This document shows, one piece after another, positions 56,170-64,000 of a stretch of DNA of 64,000 bases. The DNA lies in contig JAGYJW010000009.1 of assembly GCA_018401435.1 (NCBI GenBank), positions 62,001 to 126,000 on the forward strand, read 5' to 3'. A program made the translations under genes and the position numbers. How positions within the stretch are numbered: the first letter of the stretch is position 1; every line of letters starts with the position of its first letter. Source of the DNA: Deltaproteobacteria bacterium (GTDB taxonomy: Bacteria > Myxococcota_A > UBA796 > UBA2385). The notes beneath the pieces are model-generated. The model was not told the origin of the DNA. It did not search any database and worked only from the letters and a program-made list of their open reading frames with translations.

Positions 56170-58440
56170 TCAGTCCAGCGCGCCGCCAGCATCCGAGACC
56201 AGCACCTTGCGGGGACGGGCGCCATCTGCTGGGGCGACCAGGCGCTCCCGCTCCATCACCTCCAACATACGGGCGGCGCGGTTGTAGCCAATCTTGAACT
56301 CGCGCTGGATCATGGACGTGCTCGCCTTGCCCTCTCGCACGACATAGGCCACAGCCTGATCGTAGAGGTCGTCATAGTCGGCTGGGTCGATGCCGGACCC
56401 GTCCTCGTCGTCCACCCGGATCTCCGCCTCATATTTGGGCGGACCCTGCTCACGCAGGAAGTCGCAGACGTTGCGCACCTCGTCATCAGAGACGAAGGCG
56501 CCGTGGCAGCGCACGATCTCGCTTACACCCGGCGGCAAGAAGAGCATATCGCCCTTGCCCAGCAGCGTCTCGGCACCGTTCTGGTCGAGGATGATGCGCC
56601 CGTCCAGGCGCGAGCGCACCTGGAAGGCGATGCGGCTGGGCAGGTTGGCCTTGATGATGCCTGTCACCACCGTCTTCTCGGGTCGCTGGGTGGCCACGAT
56701 GAGGTGGATACCCGCCGCCCGGGCCTTCTGCGCGATGCGGGCGATGGAGGTCTCGACCTCCTTGGCCGCGATCATCATCAGGTCGGCCAGCTCGTCGATG
56801 ACGATGACCAGGTAGGGCAGACGCCGCGGGGGCGGCGGGGGCTCGTCGCTGGGCCAGTCCGGGCAGTAGCGGCGGGCCTTGGCCGGGGTCCAGTTCTCCA
56901 GCTCCTCGTCCACCTTCTTGTTGTAGGACTCGACGTTCCGGGTCTTCCAGCGGGCCAGCAGGCGGTAGCGGTCGTCCATCTCCTGGCAGGCCCACTTCAG
57001 GGCGGCGTTGGCCAGGTTGGGCTCGGTCACCACCGGGTGGATGAGGTGCGGGATGTCCCGGTAAAGCTCGAATTCCAGCATCTTGGGATCGATGAGCAGC
57101 AGCTTGAGCTCGTCCGGTGTGCGGGTGAACAGCATGCTGAGCAGCATGGCGTTGACGCCGACGCTCTTTCCCGAGCCGGTGGTGCCGGCCACCAGCAGGT
57201 GCGGCGCCTTGGCGAGATCGCCCAGCTCGGGCTTGCCTTCGACCGACTTGCCCAACACGATGGGCAGCAGGCGCCGGCTCTTGCGGAATTGCTCCGAGGC
57301 CAGCAGATCGCGCATCCAGACCGTCTGCCGCTTCTTGTTGGGCACTTCGAAGCCCACGACACCCTTGCCCGGAATCGGCGCCACGATGCGCACCCGCAGG
57401 GCCTTGAGGGCCATGGCGATGTCGTCTTCCAAGGCCGCGATGCGCGACAGCTTGATGCCGGCGGCGGGCATATATTCAAAGGTGGTGATCACCGGGCCCG
57501 GGCGGATGGCGGTGACCTCGCCCTTCACGCCGAAGTCCTCGAGCTTGCTTTCGAGGGTGTCGGCCAAGGCCCGCAAGCCGATCTCGTCCACCTCGGCCAC
57601 GCTGCGCTCGTGTTCGTCCAGCAGGCCGAGGTGCGGCAGCTCGAAGGCGCTCAGCACCCGCACCAGGCCGGCCGAGGCCTGCCCGACCACCTCGGTCACC
57701 TCTTCGTGGGTGAGCGGATTGGGCGAGAGCCCGCTGCCCAGGTTGGAGACCACCGAGATCGCGCCCAGCCGCATGCCGGCCTGGACCGCCGCGATGGACT
57801 CCAGCACCACCGACATGCCCACCACATCGGCACCCAGCGCCCGGAGCATGCGCACCTCGGCCGGGGTCTCATAGGAGGGGCCCGGCATCGCCGCGTAGAT
57901 GCCCGCGTGCAAGGGCACCCCCACCCGCGCCGCGGCTTGCTCCAGGGCCAGCCCGATGGCCCGGTGGTAGGCGCGGCTCATGTCCGGGAAGCGGGGTCCC
58001 GGCCAGGCCAGCCCCGGTCCGCGCAAGGGGTTCGTGCCCAGCAGGTTGATGTGGTCGGTGATGCGCACCAGGGCCCCCGCCGGGAGATCCTCGCGCAGGC
58101 TGCCCACGGCGCTGGTGAGCAGCAGGTTGCCCACGCCCCAGGCGGCCATGGCCCGCACGCCGCGCACCACCTCTTCGGCGCTCCAGCCCTCGTAGGCGTG
58201 CACCCGGCCCCCCAGCAGGGCCACCCGGACCGACCCCAGGCGCCCGACGACCAGCTCGCCCTTGTGGCCTTCGACCTGGGTGCGGGGCAGGCCCAGGGTC
58301 TTGTAGGAGATCCGGCCTTCCACCTCGGTCATCGCCTCAGCGACATCGGCGGCGCCGCTGCCCAGGACGATGCAGAGGGGGGGAGGAGGACCGAAGCGTT
58401 CAGCGAGGCGCTCGCTGACTCGAAGTGCGGGGTGTGACAT
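56170..58440 (-). CDS. Purine nucleoside phosphorylase fused to FtsK translocase motor
   Basis: 756 residues in one uninterrupted frame from ATG 58440. Residues 1-266 are a complete trimeric-type PNP: CIVLGSGAADVAEA (phosphate site), GGRVHAYEGW, TSAVGSLRED, MPGPSYETPAEVRMLRALGADVVGMS and VSNLGSGLSPNPLTHEEV. From about 267 it becomes FtsK without a membrane domain: LPHLGLLDEHERSVAEVDE, FGVKGEVTAIRPGPVITTFEYMPAAGIKLSRI (alpha), AGTTGSGKSVGVNAML (Walker A, 418-433), VIVIDELADLMM (Walker B, 545-556), ATQRP and a gamma winged helix (IQREFKIGYNRAARMLEVME, about 711-730). lolA follows as usual for ftsK. No such fusion is known to me; misassembly or an in-frame deletion must be excluded. Confidence 0.85.
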   Translation of the reverse strand: MSHPALRVSERLAERFGPPPPLCIVLGSGAADVAEAMTEVEGRISYKTLGLPRTQVEGHKGELVVGRLGSVRVALLGGRVHAYEGWSAEEVVRGVRAMAAWGVGNLLLTSAVGSLREDLPAGALVRITDHINLLGTNPLRGPGLAWPGPRFPDMSRAYHRAIGLALEQAAARVGVPLHAGIYAAMPGPSYETPAEVRMLRALGADVVGMSVVLESIAAVQAGMRLGAISVVSNLGSGLSPNPLTHEEVTEVVGQASAGLVRVLSAFELPHLGLLDEHERSVAEVDEIGLRALADTLESKLEDFGVKGEVTAIRPGPVITTFEYMPAAGIKLSRIAALEDDIAMALKALRVRIVAPIPGKGVVGFEVPNKKRQTVWMRDLLASEQFRKSRRLLPIVLGKSVEGKPELGDLAKAPHLLVAGTTGSGKSVGVNAMLLSMLFTRTPDELKLLLIDPKMLEFELYRDIPHLIHPVVTEPNLANAALKWACQEMDDRYRLLARWKTRNVESYNKKVDEELENWTPAKARRYCPDWPSDEPPPPPRRLPYLVIVIDELADLMMIAAKEVETSIARIAQKARAAGIHLIVATQRPEKTVVTGIIKANLPSRIAFQVRSRLDGRIILDQNGAETLLGKGDMLFLPPGVSEIVRCHGAFVSDDEVRNVCDFLREQGPPKYEAEIRVDDEDGSGIDPADYDDLYDQAVAYVVREGKASTSMIQREFKIGYNRAARMLEVMERERLVAPADGARPRKVLVSDAGGALD

Positions 58441-58489
58441 CTGGACAGGAGTATAGGTGCGGCGGGCCCAAAGCAAGGCGCCCCCCCGA

Positions 58490-59845
58490 TCAGCGGCCTG
58501 CCCTCCAGGCTTCCAGGGCCCCGGTCAGGCTGCGGTAGCCCTCGGGCAAGGGCCCGTCGCCGGGGACCAGCAAGGCCGGCGAAAAGGCGGTCGCGCCCGC
58601 CGTCAACCGGTAGAGGTCCAGCCCGGCCGCCAGATCCCGCTGGGGAGGACCAAAGCGAGCCCGAAGGACGGGATCGAGCCGGTGGAGCGCGTCCTGGGGC
58701 AGATCCCCCCGGTGGATGACCAGCCAGCGCGCCCCCGCCGCCGTCAAGGCATCCCCCGGCTCGCCGGGGGGCAGGGCCCAGCGCTCCTGCCCGGCCTCCA
58801 GGTCCAACAGCAGCGGCACGAGGGGATCGGCAAAATAGGGCGAAGGCTGCTGTCGGGGCGGCGGCAGGGCGTCGTGGGCCCGCAGCGCCTGCAGCGGCGA
58901 CGGCGCGCGGCCGCACGGGGCCCCGGCGGGGCGTCGGGGCTGTCGATGGGCAGGTGCACCGCCCGACCGTCAGGGCGGCCAGGGTGCGCGCCGCCCCCCA
59001 GGGCAAGGGAGCGATCTGACCCCCGCAAAGATGCCCCTGAAAAGCCAGAAAAGGGGCGCCCACCAGCGCCGACAGCAGCGCGAGGGGTCGGAGCGCCCGC
59101 CCGCAAGAGCGCGCCTCCAGGGGCAGGCCAGCCAGGCCCGCGACCAGCACCGAGGGCCAGGGGAAGTCGCTGGGAAAGAAGGGCGAAGCGGCCAGCAGAC
59201 CCGCAGGCAGCGGCAGCTGCCGACCCGCCAGGACGACGGGCTGGCCAGCGATCTCGAGGGTGGCGCCCTGTGCGAGGACCAAGGCAGCCACCAGGCCGCC
59301 CAGCGGGGCCGGCCTGGCCCCAAGCGGGCAGCGAGGCCACAGAGCAGGCGCATGCAGAGGCCCACCAGCAGCCCACCGCCCAGGCTGAACAGGCCCGCGA
59401 GGGCGGCCAGCGCCGGGGCGAGCCCGCGCATCGGCCCCACGACAAGGGCCCGCCAACAGGGCCCCCGCCAGGGTGTTGACCGCGAGCAGCCCGGGCGCCG
59501 CAAATCCAGGATCCAGGCGCGCCAACCCCAGCGCCAGCAGACCCAGCAGCCCCGCCACCCGCGCCGCGCAACCCCGATCCGCCCCCTGGCGACGGGCCAG
59601 CCCATAGGCCAGGAGCAGCGCCAGCCCGTCCAAGCCCACCAGGGCCAGCCCCAGGGCGAAGGCATCGGCCGGCAGGCTGCCCCGCTCGATCTGCCCCGCC
59701 GCCCAGGTTGACCCGCCACGCCTTGGGGCAAGGCCCCTCGGGCCAGCTCGGGCCAGCGCCCACAGGCCGCCAGCAGCAGGGCCAGGGCGAAGGCGCCGGC
59801 GATCTCGACGGAGAGGCGGCAGGTGGGGGGTGCGGCAGCCGGCAT
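58490..59845 (-). CDS. Polytopic membrane protein of unknown function (several frameshifts)
   Basis: Open reading needs several frame changes from ATG 59845. Segments in different frames read as membrane helices: EIAGAFALALLLAACG, ADAFALGLALVGLDGLALLLAYGLA, VAGLLGLLALGLARL, ALAGLFSLGGGLLVGLCMRLLCGLA, LGGLVAALVLAQGA and RPLALLSALVGAPFLAFQG. The last segment, periplasmic (VPLLLDLEAGQERWALPPG, ARWLVIHRGDLPQDALHRLDP, FGPPQRDLAAGLDLYRL), resembles C-terminal domains of membrane glycosyltransferase-like proteins. Its coding potential is clear but the exact sequence is not; indels seem likely. About 450 residues in total. Confidence 0.55.
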
Positions 59846-59882
59846 GGCGGGGAGGTGCCAGCCCCTGCCCCCAGGAGAGCCC

Positions 59883-60502
59883 ATGCGCCCTGTGCTGGTC
59901 ACCGCTGGCGCCACCCCGCAACCCGGTGGACGCGATCCGCTACCTGTCGGCCCATGCCACCGGGCGCACCGGCGGGCGCATCGCCGCGACCTGGTGGCCG
60001 CCGGGGCCTCGGTGCACCTGCTGGCCAGCGACCGAGGCCGCCCTGCGCGCCCCGCCAGTCCCACCGTCGAAATCTACGGCAGCACCCGGGATCTCGAGGC
60101 CCGCATGAAGGCCTTCCTGCTGCGCCACCCCGACGCGGTGGTGGTGCACTCCGCCGCCGTCGGGGACTACGAGGTGCTGGCAGTGGCGGGCAAGATCCCC
60201 TCCGGCCAGGCCGAGATGACGATCCGCCTGCGCCCGGCCCCCAAGATCCTCGACCAGATCAAGGGCTGGGCCCCCCGCTGCCGGGTGCTCTCCTTCAAGG
60301 CTGCGGCCCCCGAAACCAGCCCCGCAGCGCTGGTGGACATCGCGCGGCGGCAGCTCGAAAGAACCGACAGCGACCTTGTCTTTGCCAATGTCATCGGCGG
60401 GCTGGCCCACAGCGTCTGCCTGGTGGATCGCCACGAGGCCGCCATCGCCGACCGGGGGCCGCCATCGCCGCCGTCGTGGCCCGCCTGCGGGCCTGGCTCT
60501 GA
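59883..60502 (+). CDS. coaB: Phosphopantothenate-cysteine ligase-like protein (CoaB/DFP), frameshifted
   Basis: 206 residues after correction, the size of a stand-alone CoaB domain. ATG 59883 reads PVLVTAGAT. One extra C at about 59913-59916 and one missing G near 59988 must be corrected to join RNPVDAIRYLSAHATGRTGGRIA and LVAAGASVHLLASD. VVVHSAAVGDYEV, KIPSGQAEMTIRLRPAPKILDQIKGWAP (conserved KI.S) and DLVFANVIGG follow. A third indel near 60455-60460 gives the end AAIAAVVARLRAWL. No CoaC decarboxylase domain is present. CoaB adds cysteine to phosphopantothenate in CoA synthesis. Confidence 0.85.
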
Positions 60503-60506
60503 GGGC

Positions 60507-61130
60507 TCAGGCCGACAAGAAGCCCTGGGCCGCCAGCCAGCTCACCACCTCGGCCGCGCAGTCGTCCACCGTGCGCCCCGCCGTACGCAGGTGGATCTCG
60601 GGGGCCTCGGGCGCCTCATAGGGCGCAGAGATGCCGGTGAATTCGGCGATCTCCCCTGCCCTCGCCTTCTGGTAGAGGCCCTTGGGGTCGCGGGCCTCGC
60701 AGATCTCCAGCGGCGTGTCGATGAAGACCTCGACGAAGGCGCCAGGGGGCAACAAGGCCCGCACCGCCGCCCGGTCCGAGCGGTAGGGGCTGATGAAGGC
60801 GGTCAGCGTGAGCACGCAGGCCTCGCTGAAGAGCTTGGCGACCTCTCCGATGCGGCGGATATTCTCGGTGCGGTCGGCCGGGCCGAAGCCGAGATCCCGG
60901 TTGAGCCCGTGCCGGACGTTGTCCCCGTCAATGACAAAGGCGTGGGCGCGCCGATCCAACAACAGCTGCTCCACCCGCCGGCCGATGGTGCTCTTGCCCG
61001 AGCCCGACAGGCCCGTGAGCCACAGCACACAACCCCGGGCGCCCAAGGCCGCCGCCCGCTCGTCGGGGCTGACATTGGCGTGATGCCAGACGATATTCTG
61101 GCTGCGCGGTGCGGGGGTCTGCGGGCCCAT
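60507..61130 (-). CDS. cysC: Adenylylsulfate kinase
   Basis: 207 residues. ATG 61130 is preceded by GGAG. Motifs are LTGLSGSGKSTIGRRVEQLL (P-loop), FVIDGDNVRHGLNRDLGFGPADRTENIRRIGEVAKLF (APS-binding DGDN and RxENxRRI), TAFISPYRSDRAAVR and the typical CysC core FVEVFIDTPLEICEARDPKGLYQKARAGEI. It phosphorylates APS to PAPS for sulfate assimilation or sulfation. No cysN/D or sulfotransferase is seen here. Convergent with coaB (4-nt gap). Confidence 0.96.
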   Translation of the reverse strand: MGPQTPAPRSQNIVWHHANVSPDERAAALGARGCVLWLTGLSGSGKSTIGRRVEQLLLDRRAHAFVIDGDNVRHGLNRDLGFGPADRTENIRRIGEVAKLFSEACVLTLTAFISPYRSDRAAVRALLPPGAFVEVFIDTPLEICEARDPKGLYQKARAGEIAEFTGISAPYEAPEAPEIHLRTAGRTVDDCAAEVVSWLAAQGFLSA

Positions 61131-61223
61131 CGACGACTCCGGGGAGGTGGGTCGAGGTAGCGCCCGCCCCTGCCACGGGCAAGGCAGCGGGCTAACGGTG
61201 GGGGACCTTCCCCGGAGCCTCCG

Positions 61224-61949
61224 ATGGGCATCGCCGACGTCTCTCGCCCCCTGTCCCAGGTCACGCCCGATGTGCGCGTGGCCTACCTGCAGCGCGTGCT
61301 GCTGTGGACCACCGGCGGCCTCGCCATTGCGGGCATCACCGGGCTGGGCATGGCCCTGGTGCTCTTCACCCTGGCCAGCGCCGGCATGACCTTCATCATC
61401 GCGGGCTGGCCCGCCATGATCGGCATCCTCGGCTGCTATTTCGTCGCCCAGGTGGTCGCCCGCAAGATGGTCTTCGGGCAGGCCAAGGTGCTCGGCTTTG
61501 TGGTGGGTGCGGGCTTTGAGGGCCTGTCCATGGGATGGCTGCTGCTGTCGGCGGTGCTGCTGGGTGCACAGACGGGCGAACCCTTCGGCCTCATCACGCT
61601 GGCCCTGGGCCTCACCGGCCTGACCGCGGCGGGCATGACCGCCTATGTCTGGACCAAGCCCCGGGAATTCAGGCTGCTGGGGGCCCTGCTCAGCGCGGTC
61701 TTCATCCCGATGCTGATCCTGATGGTGGTGGGTTTCGCCTTCCCCGCCTGGTTTGGTGGGCCCATCGGCATCGCGATCGCCGGCCTCTTCGTGGCCATCT
61801 CGGCGGGCGGGCTGCTCTACCAGATCAACGCCGTGGTGCACAAGCTGCGCACCGACCAGCACATCGAAGGCGCCTACCTCATCACGATGTCGGTGCTGGT
61901 GCTGTTCTGGAATATCCTGGTGCTGCTGATGCGCCTGAACCGCCGCTGA
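61224..61949 (+). CDS. Bax inhibitor-1/YccA-family membrane protein
   Basis: 241 residues with seven hydrophobic helices, for example LLWTTGGLAIAGITGLGMALVLFTLA, FIIAGWPAMIGILGCYFVAQVVA, GFVVGAGFEGLSMGWLLLSAVLL, ALGLTGLTAAGMTAYVWT and LLGALLSAVFIPMLILMVVGFAF. The usual Asp-containing end appears as LRTDQHIEGAYLITMSVLVLFWNILVLLMRL. The family includes the BI-1 and YccA regulators of membrane-protein quality and Ca leak. Two residues usually forming the Asp pair near the C-terminus seem reduced to one. Confidence 0.9.
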   Translation: MGIADVSRPLSQVTPDVRVAYLQRVLLWTTGGLAIAGITGLGMALVLFTLASAGMTFIIAGWPAMIGILGCYFVAQVVARKMVFGQAKVLGFVVGAGFEGLSMGWLLLSAVLLGAQTGEPFGLITLALGLTGLTAAGMTAYVWTKPREFRLLGALLSAVFIPMLILMVVGFAFPAWFGGPIGIAIAGLFVAISAGGLLYQINAVVHKLRTDQHIEGAYLITMSVLVLFWNILVLLMRLNRR

Positions 61950-61959
61950 GGAGCCGCCT

Positions 61960-62808
61960 GTGATCGACCGCCTGGACTTGGAAGGCATCGCCCGTCAGCA
62001 CGGCGTCATCGGCCGCCGGCCCGAGCTGCGCCTGCTGGGGGCGTGCTTGATCACCGGGCGGAATGTGCTGTTGGAAGGTCCGGTGGGGGTGGGCAAGACC
62101 GCCCTCGCGCGGGCAGTGGCCACCGCCCTGGCCCGCGGCTTTGTGCGGGTGGACGGCGATGGCCGCTACACCGAGGCCAAGCTGGTCGGCCACTTCGATC
62201 CGCCGGGGGTGTTGGAGCGCGGCTACCAGCCCGACCTCTTCATTCCAGGCCCCCTGGTGGAGGCGATGCAGCGCGGCGCCGTGCTCTTCGTCAACGAGCT
62301 CAACCGCATGCCCGAAGGCGTGCAGAATGTGCTGCTGCCGGCCTTGGACGAGGGCATCGTGCACATCCCCCACCTGGGCGAGGTGCGGGCCGAGCGGGGC
62401 TTCTGCGTGGTCGCCACCCAGAACCCGGCTGAATTCGTGGCCACGGGCCACCTGTCCGAGGCCCTGCTGGACCGCTTCGAGCTGGTGAAGCTGGGCTACC
62501 AGGACGCCACCGAAGAGTGCGAGATCGTGCGCCAGGACGCCCGCACCGCCCCCAGCGACAGCATCATCGCCCAGGCGGTGGCCGTGGCCCGCGCCACCCG
62601 CACCGACCGGGTGCGCCGCGGCGCCAGCGTGCGGGCCGCCATCGCCATCGCCGACCTCGCCATGGCGCTGGACGGCGACGTGGCGGCGGCCGCCCGCATC
62701 GCGCTGCCCACCCGCATCGAGCTGACCGATCCCGACCAGGTGGGCTTTGACACCGTGCTGGCCGACCTGGAAAAAAAAACACTCGCGCAGAGCCCCGCGC
62801 CGACCTGA
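61960..62808 (+). CDS. MoxR-family AAA+ ATPase
   Basis: 282 residues from GTG 61960. Motifs are VIGRRPELRLLGACLITGRNVLLEGPVGVGKTALARAVA (Walker A), FVRVDGDGRYTEAKLVGHFDPPG, GAVLFVNELNRMPEGVQNVLLPALDEG (Walker B with Asn instead of Asp), VVATQNPAEFVATGHLSEALLDRFEL and the lid domain VRRGASVRAAIAIADLAMAL. MoxR ATPases act with VWA-domain partners in metal insertion or protein maturation; the VWA gene follows. The frame ends 31 nt after a run of nine A's that forms an in-frame -1 slippery heptamer. Confidence 0.93.
   Translation: MIDRLDLEGIARQHGVIGRRPELRLLGACLITGRNVLLEGPVGVGKTALARAVATALARGFVRVDGDGRYTEAKLVGHFDPPGVLERGYQPDLFIPGPLVEAMQRGAVLFVNELNRMPEGVQNVLLPALDEGIVHIPHLGEVRAERGFCVVATQNPAEFVATGHLSEALLDRFELVKLGYQDATEECEIVRQDARTAPSDSIIAQAVAVARATRTDRVRRGASVRAAIAIADLAMALDGDVAAAARIALPTRIELTDPDQVGFDTVLADLEKKTLAQSPAPT
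62770..62780 (+). other. Candidate -1 frameshift/slippage site (A9) between MoxR and VWA frames
   Basis: Nine consecutive A's (62771-62779) follow GG. In the MoxR frame the codons are GAA AAA AAA ACA, so A-AAA-AAA is a perfect X-XXY-YYZ heptamer. A -1 shift enters a frame that stays open from here into the VWA gene, with high G/C at third codon positions. A run of nine A's is exceptional in this GC-rich sequence. Alternatively the true run has ten A's and MoxR and VWA are one gene. Confidence 0.5.
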
Positions 62809-62948
62809 GCGAGGCGGATCTCGTCCTGCCCCCCGATGGGGCCGAACTGGAAGATGGCGAGGGCGAAGGCGAGGCCGCCTTTGCCATCGACCCCGAGGAT
62901 CTGCCCGAGGGCTGGGAGGCCGCGACCCTCTACCACCGGCTCAAGCGG

Positions 62949-63674
62949 GTGCTGCCCCGAGACCAGCGGCGCGAGGTCGAAGATCGCGCCGTGCGCGAGA
63001 TTCTGCGAAGGGCGCGGGATCTGCTGCGCCACACCTCGCGGCCCCGAGAGACCCACCGCGACGCCTTCCCGGCCGAAGGCGAGCTGGACCTGGACAGCAC
63101 CCTGGAGCGCCCCCGCCCCTGGGGTCCGCAAGACATCGCCGTGGCCCGCACCGAGCTGCGCCGCGCGGATGTGGTCGCCATCCTCGACATGAGCCTCAGC
63201 ATGACCGGAGACAAGGTCGCGCTGACCGCCCTGGCCTGCGCCATCCTGCACCTCAAGCTGGACCGGCTGGCGGTGGTTCACTTCGACACCAAGGCCCACC
63301 GCCTTGTGTCGCTATCGGAAAGAATCAGCGAAGATGAGCTGGTGAGGCGGATCCTGCGCGTGCCTGCCCAGGGCTTCACCAATATCGACGCCGGCCTGCG
63401 CATGGGCCTGGAGCTGCTGCGGGCCTCGGGACTCAAGGAGCGGGCGGGCATCCTGATGACCGATGGGGTGGCCAATGTCGGGGGCAACCCGCTGCGACCC
63501 GCCGCCCGCTATCCCCGGCTGCACGTGGTGCAGGTGGGCGAGGACGAGGCCCAAGGCAGCCGCGCCTGCGCCGCCATGGCACGGGCCGGCCGCGGGCGCC
63601 ACTACCGGGCCGAGCTCTACGCGGATCTGCCCGCGGTGGTGCGCCGCCTCGTCCGCGAGAGCTTCGGATCCTGA
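62949..63674 (+). CDS. VWA-domain protein, MoxR partner (true N-terminus probably further upstream)
   Basis: At least 241 residues from GTG 62949. The VWA MIDAS is DVVAILDMSLSMTGDKVA (DxSxS), followed by LDRLAVVHFDTKAHRLV, RVPAQGFTNIDAGLRMGLELL (Thr of MIDAS) and RAGILMTDGVANVGG (Asp). The GTG has no ribosome site. The coding pattern reaches about 180 nt further upstream in this frame (LSEADLVLPPDGAELEDGEGEGEAAF, then ATLYHRLKR), but no ATG, GTG or TTG exists there. Expression by -1 shift from MoxR, a non-standard start, or an indel in the A run are the options. VWA proteins act with MoxR. Confidence 0.8.
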   Translation: MLPRDQRREVEDRAVREILRRARDLLRHTSRPRETHRDAFPAEGELDLDSTLERPRPWGPQDIAVARTELRRADVVAILDMSLSMTGDKVALTALACAILHLKLDRLAVVHFDTKAHRLVSLSERISEDELVRRILRVPAQGFTNIDAGLRMGLELLRASGLKERAGILMTDGVANVGGNPLRPAARYPRLHVVQVGEDEAQGSRACAAMARAGRGRHYRAELYADLPAVVRRLVRESFGS

Positions 63675-63771
63675 GCGCCCCACCCGCTGCCGAAGGGTGT
63701 GAAAGATGCTGCGCACCCCGCCGAGGCCGGACGGGATAAGGTGTCGGCCCAATCGTCGATGAGGTGCGGTG

Positions 63772-64000
63772 ATGTCTGAACTCAAGCGCTCGGCGCGTGC
63801 TGCGGCAGAGGTCTCCCGCATCAACGCCTTCTTCCCGATCATGCCCCTGCTGGGCAACCGCCTCGCTTCGGTGCGCCCCTTCGAGGGCCTCACCATCGGC
63901 GTCTCCGCCCACCTCACCACCTTGACCGCAGCCCTGGTGCGCGAGCTCGCCCTGGGCGGGGGCACCTGGGTGCTCTGCGCCGCCAGCGACGCCACCACCG
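63772..64000 (+). CDS. Adenosylhomocysteinase-like protein, cut by window end
   Basis: ATG 63772 with GAGG about 8 nt upstream; 76 residues are visible before the right edge. MSELKRSARAAAEVSRINAFFPIMPLLGNRLASVRPFEGLTIGVSAHLTTLTAALVRELALGGGTWVLCAASDATT resembles the substrate-domain start of S-adenosylhomocysteine hydrolase (P(F/L)xGxxIxxxxHLTxxTAxLxxxLxxxGAxVxxxxSNxxST). It lacks the usual EMPGLM segment and has SDATT for SNPxST, so it may be a divergent paralog without the full reaction. No riboswitch is obvious upstream. Confidence 0.7.
   Translation, partial: MSELKRSARAAAEVSRINAFFPIMPLLGNRLASVRPFEGLTIGVSAHLTTLTAALVRELALGGGTWVLCAASDATT

Noticed and set aside
63675..63771. SAH riboswitch before the adenosylhomocysteinase-like gene
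   Set aside because: The 97-nt gap lacks the conserved SAH-riboswitch core that I would expect; only a ribosome site is apparent.

Overview
The window looks like a chromosomal segment of a GC-rich deltaproteobacterial-type organism, most likely Myxococcota. By eye about 70% of bases are G or C, and genes are densely packed with frequent GTG/TTG starts and 4-nt stop/start overlaps. Three secreted proteins end in MYXO-CTERM-like tails (Cys, one hydrophobic helix, Arg cluster). There are FG-GAP/MopE-type Ca-binding repeat proteins, a Hanks kinase joined to a formylglycine-generating-enzyme-like domain, an NtrC-type regulator and lipoproteins with Asp/Thr/Gly-rich linkers. Nothing marks the window as plasmid or phage, and I see no rRNA, tRNA, CRISPR array or insertion sequence.

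Layout. 1-2.1 kb (minus): truncated response regulator, a small HDLGKY protein, a secreted protein and an App1-like phosphatase. 2.1-4.8 kb: kinase-FGE protein. 4.8-6.7 kb (minus): FtsB-like, DUF6165, ExbD, ExbB. 7.0-8.0 kb: sigma-70 family factor behind a palindrome-rich leader. 8.0-10.2 kb: modular cell-wall amidase and a DUF4863 protein. 10.2-14.8 kb: glycine cleavage genes, gcvT-gcvH divergent from gcvP. 15.3-19.4 kb: folD, an FmdB zinc ribbon, a lipase-like hydrolase and two overlapping ArsA-type ATPases. 19.5-25.6 kb: envelope proteins, a TlpA-like thioredoxin and the NtrC-type regulator. 25.6-28.6 kb (minus): the classic rpsP-khpA-rimM-trmD-rplS-yraN block. 28.8-33.3 kb: Lhr-type helicase. 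33.4-37.5 kb: two FG-GAP/MYXO-CTERM proteins. 37.6-39.1 kb: acyl-CoA carboxylase beta subunit. 39.2-45.8 kb: beta-helix lipoprotein, TPR lipoprotein, PgeF and kelch-like lipoprotein. 45.8-48.1 kb: HAD phosphatase, nadD, murI. 48.1-53.1 kb (plus): ftsE-ftsX-EnvC-like-ctp-divergent deacetylase, a division and wall-remodelling operon. 53.1-58.4 kb (minus): glycosyltransferase, rimO, lolA and a purine nucleoside phosphorylase-FtsK fusion. 58.5-61.1 kb: membrane protein, CoaB-like, cysC. 61.2-64 kb: Bax1-like protein, MoxR ATPase, VWA protein and the start of an adenosylhomocysteinase-like gene.

Two points deserve most attention. First, an uninterrupted frame at 56170-58440 joins a complete purine nucleoside phosphorylase to the cytoplasmic motor and gamma domains of FtsK, replacing FtsK's membrane domain. 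Second, the MoxR gene ends just after a run of nine A's that forms an in-frame -1 slippery heptamer; the -1 frame stays open into the VWA gene, which has no ATG/GTG/TTG start of its own for about 200 nt.

Caution: at least ten otherwise conserved genes are broken by one-base indels, mostly in short G/C runs (kinase, gcvP, folD, fmdB, envC, coaB and others). This looks more like base-calling error than gene decay, and it should be kept in mind when judging the frameshift-based claim.
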